From NCBI GenBank assembly GCA_946530775.1, contig CAMNAH010000007.1, forward strand, positions 1 to 14,827: a DNA stretch of 14,827 bases, written 5' to 3'. Position numbers and translations under genes: made by a program. The notes under the pieces are model-generated. The model saw only the letters and a list, made by a program, of their open reading frames with translations, searched no databases and was not told the origin of the DNA. Of the stretch, positions 12,635 to 14,827 are shown one piece after another. This DNA comes from an uncultured Coriobacteriales bacterium (lineage in GTDB: Bacteria > Actinomycetota > Coriobacteriia > Coriobacteriales > Atopobiaceae). Positions within the stretch are counted from its first letter, which is position 1. The number at the start of each line of letters is the position of its first letter.

Positions 12635-14203
12635 TTACGCGCAGCCGCTGCAACCCGCGCACACGCTCGGACAGGCCGCAAGGCCGCCCTGGGCCGTCTC
12701 GCGCAGGCTCTCGGGCAGGGCGCGTCCCACCTTGGCCATGGCATCGATCGCCTCATCCAGGGGAACAGGGCAGGTGACGCCCGAAAGCGCCAGCTGCGCC
12801 GCCGAGAAGGCCGCCGCCGCGCCGATGGCGTTGCGGTTCTGGCAGGGATACTCCACCATGCCGCGCGCGGGGTCGCAGACCAGCCCGAGGAGGTTTCCCA
12901 GGGCGATCGAGGCAGCGTCCATGCACTGGCGCACGTCTCCGCCCATGAGCTCGACAAGGGCGCTCGCCGCCATAGCCGATGCAGCGCCCACCTCGGCCTG
13001 GCAGCCTCCCTCGGCGCCCGAGACGGTGGCGTTCTCTGAGATGAGCGCGCCTATGGCCGCCGCGTTCCAGAGGGAGCGCGCAAGCGCCGGATTGGAGGCT
13101 CCGAGCGCCTCTCCGCAGGCGATAACCGCTCCGGGCACCACGCCGGCGGATCCCGCCGTGGGCGCCGCCACGATGACGCCCATTGTGGCCGAGCGCTCGA
13201 TCACCGCCATGGCATAGGCCACGGCCCGCGTGAGCGTGTCTCCCATCAGCGCGGCAGCGAGTCTGCTCGATGACGAGGCGACGGCATGCGCCTGCCCGTC
13301 GAGGAAGCCCCCGAGGGACGGCGCGGGGTAGCTCAGCGTGTCGCAGATCTCCTCGTGCATGACCTCGAGCACGCGATCCATGCGTGCATCGGCTATCGCG
13401 CGCTCGCCCACGAGATCGGCCTCACGCGCCCGCATGAGCTGGCCTATGGAAAGGCCGTAGCGGCTGCAGAGCCCCTCGAGCTGCGCTGCGGATGAGAAGA
13501 GCAGCGCGGTCTCGCCGGTATCCTGAACGGAGCTGCCGCCCACGTTCACCGCCGAAGCGAACTCCACATGTCCGAGGCGCCTCACCTCGGCGATGAGGTT
13601 CTCGCCGATCTGCTCGTCCGCCTCGAAGATGGTGTAGGCCGCACCGCCGCGCTCGGCGCGGAAGGTGCGCATGGTGGCGATGTTAAGTCCGCGCGCGCTG
13701 AGCGTGCGGGTGAGGGCCGCGAGCACGCCGGGCTTGTCGCGGTGCGCCACGAACACGGTGGGCAGCTCGCCGGTGATGCTCACGGGCACGCCGTCGATGG
13801 AGCTGATGCGGATACGGCCGCCTCCCACCGACTCGCCGGCAACCTCGACCGGGGTTCCCTCGGCGGGGCGCATGCGGACGAGGACCGTGTTGGGATGCAT
13901 GCTGCTATCCTCGCCGCCCTCGATCATCTCGAAGGAGAGCCCTGCTTGGGCGGCAAGCTCGAACGAGTTGCGCACGCGTTCATCATCGGTCTCGAGGCCG
14001 AGGATGCCGGCGACGAGCGCACGGTCGGTGCCGTGGCCGCTATGCGTGCGCGAGAAGGAGTTGAACAGGACGAATTCCACGTGCGCGAGCGGCTGCGGGG
14101 CGAGCATCCGGGCGACGCGGGCGATGCGGAGCGCGCCTGCCGTATGCGAGCTCGACGGGCCCACCATAATGGGTCCGAGCACCTCGAAAGCCGAAATGGC
14201 CAT
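12635..14203 (-). CDS. sdaA: L-serine dehydratase, iron-sulfur type, single chain (beta-ACT-alpha)
   Basis: A 522-residue enzyme that deaminates L-serine to pyruvate and ammonia with a [4Fe-4S] cluster. The beta part starts at once (FEVLGPIMVGPSSSHTAGA, 6-24), continues through THSGHGTDRAL (53-63) and is followed by an ACT domain at about 147-220 (PTVFVAHRDKPGVLAALTRTL). The alpha part follows from about 230, with APTAGSAGVVPGA (347-359), cluster cysteines C401 (GGCQAEVG), C443 (LVCDP) and C454 (EYPCQNRNA). The tail holds four extra Cys (511, 515, 518, 521), ending CAGCSGCA. Bacillus has the ACT-bearing beta and alpha as two proteins; here they are one chain. GGGAGGA lies just before the ATG at 14203. 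The terminator of gltX sits immediately upstream of this ribosome site, so no separate promoter is visible. Confidence 0.93.
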   Translation of the reverse strand: MAISAFEVLGPIMVGPSSSHTAGALRIARVARMLAPQPLAHVEFVLFNSFSRTHSGHGTDRALVAGILGLETDDERVRNSFELAAQAGLSFEMIEGGEDSSMHPNTVLVRMRPAEGTPVEVAGESVGGGRIRISSIDGVPVSITGELPTVFVAHRDKPGVLAALTRTLSARGLNIATMRTFRAERGGAAYTIFEADEQIGENLIAEVRRLGHVEFASAVNVGGSSVQDTGETALLFSSAAQLEGLCSRYGLSIGQLMRAREADLVGERAIADARMDRVLEVMHEEICDTLSYPAPSLGGFLDGQAHAVASSSSRLAAALMGDTLTRAVAYAMAVIERSATMGVIVAAPTAGSAGVVPGAVIACGEALGASNPALARSLWNAAAIGALISENATVSGAEGGCQAEVGAASAMAASALVELMGGDVRQCMDAASIALGNLLGLVCDPARGMVEYPCQNRNAIGAAAAFSAAQLALSGVTCPVPLDEAIDAMAKVGRALPESLRETAQGGLAACPSVCAGCSGCA

Positions 14204-14219
14204 GGAATCCTCCCATCCT

Positions 14220-14250
14220 AAAAAGGACCGCCGGGATAGCCCGACGGTCC
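14220..14250 (-). terminator. Intrinsic terminator after gltX, directly before the serine dehydratase ribosome site
   Basis: On the minus strand GGACCGTCGGG (14250-14240) pairs with CCCGGCGGTCC (14235-14225), one G-U pair, loop of four, followed by TTTTT (14224-14220). It ends 16 bases before the sdaA ATG. Confidence 0.9.
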
Positions 14251-14272
14251 CTCGATGTTGCGTGGAAACGAT

Positions 14273-14827
14273 CTACTCGGCGCAGAGCGGGAGTGCGCGC
14301 TCGATGCGTGCGAGCACGTGGTCGCGACCGGCAAGCGCGAGCGTCTCGCCGATGCCGGGGGAGGCGGCGCTGCCCACCACGGCTACGCGCACGGGCTGGA
14401 AGACCTTGCCCTTGCCCATGGAGAGCTGCTCGGGCAGCGGGTCGAGGGCGGCCTCGATGGCGGCGGGGGTCCAGCTGTCCTCGGGGATGGCCGCGAGCGC
14501 ATCGGCGGCGGCATGCAGCGCATCTGCGGCGCCGGCCTTGCCGAGCCACTTGGCCACGGCCTTCTCGTCGTACTCGAGCTCGTCGTCGGCCGCATAGAGG
14601 TAGCCGGTCTGGGCGATCACGTCGCTGCCCAGCGTCACGCGGGGCTTCAGCACCGAGGCGAGCAGGTCGAACCAGGCCGCGTCGTGGCTGCAGCTGCCCT
14701 CCTCGTCCATGCCCTCGAGCTCGGCACGATGGAGCTCGGGGATGAGGATCTCATCGGCGAACTGCTCGTCGGTCATGGCCATGAGGTACTGCTGCTGCAC
14801 CCAGTTGAGCTTCTCGGGGTCCATGAT
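14273..14827 (-). CDS. gltX: Glutamyl-tRNA synthetase, C-terminal part
   Basis: The last 184 codons of a glutamyl-tRNA synthetase; the gene continues past the right edge. The entry sequence MDPEKLNWVQQQYLM matches the point after the catalytic core where bacterial enzymes read DPEKLNW. The remainder is the helical anticodon-binding domain, ending with QPVRVAVVGSAASPGIGETLALAGRDHVLARI, a typical GluRS C-terminal block. The catalytic HIGH and KMSKS motifs lie outside the window. It charges tRNA-Glu and, in bacteria lacking glutaminyl-tRNA synthetase, also tRNA-Gln before amidation; whether that applies here cannot be seen. An intrinsic terminator begins 23 bases after its stop, just ahead of sdaA. 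Confidence 0.92.
   Translation of the reverse strand: MMDPEKLNWVQQQYLMAMTDEQFADEILIPELHRAELEGMDEEGSCSHDAAWFDLLASVLKPRVTLGSDVIAQTGYLYAADDELEYDEKAVAKWLGKAGAADALHAAADALAAIPEDSWTPAAIEAALDPLPEQLSMGKGKVFQPVRVAVVGSAASPGIGETLALAGRDHVLARIERALPLCAE

Noticed and set aside
13568..14221. Plus-strand open frame opposite the serine dehydratase
   Set aside because: Antisense shadow with Gly/His/Arg-rich low-complexity translation.

Overview
The window is high-GC DNA (by eye about 65% in the coding parts) with dense, often divergent or convergent genes. The gene content suggests a Coriobacteriia actinobacterium, most likely Collinsella or a close relative. That assignment comes from knowledge of gene content and codon style, not from a database search. 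Ends are cut: pepC (peptidase C1B) runs off the left edge and gltX runs off the right edge.

Left part (1-6007). pepC and cca (CCA-adding enzyme) are transcribed divergently from an 86-bp gap that holds a nearly perfect inverted repeat. Convergent to cca is a two-gene unit on the minus strand: an ABC-type ATPase with badly degenerate nucleotide-binding motifs, then a large YhgE/Pip-type membrane protein one base downstream. It ends in a strong hairpin terminator. A TetR-family regulator is divergent from this unit, and the 254-bp gap between them holds a cluster of TGACA/TGTCA half-sites, so the regulator probably controls the unit.

Middle part (6015-8709). A second minus-strand pair encodes an HD-domain phosphohydrolase-like protein and a CmpB-type membrane protein; both start with GTG and the genes overlap. 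Divergent from it is a second TetR regulator whose C-terminal domain is about 80% identical to that of the first. A 54-codon acidic protein gene follows, then a tRNA-Gln(CTG) / tRNA-Glu(CTC) pair with a good promoter and terminator.

Accessory-looking part (8710-10424). Immediately downstream of the tRNA pair the sequence becomes visibly less GC-rich. It holds a cluster of CTGCGG/CCGCAG palindromes, two unrecognised two-helix membrane-protein genes (A on plus, B on minus), and three direct copies of a 21-36 bp repeat placed before A, between A and B, and beyond B. This cassette-like layout is the least explained structure here.

Right part (10425-14827). A lipase resembling the zinc-containing Geobacillus/Staphylococcus (family I.5) lipases but without a signal peptide is followed by a DegV (fatty-acid-binding) protein, which suggests a lipid-handling pair. 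Convergent to it is a single-chain L-serine dehydratase (beta + ACT + alpha, with a cysteine-rich tail). An intrinsic terminator lies between gltX and the ribosome binding site of the serine dehydratase, so the latter needs read-through or a promoter inside gltX.
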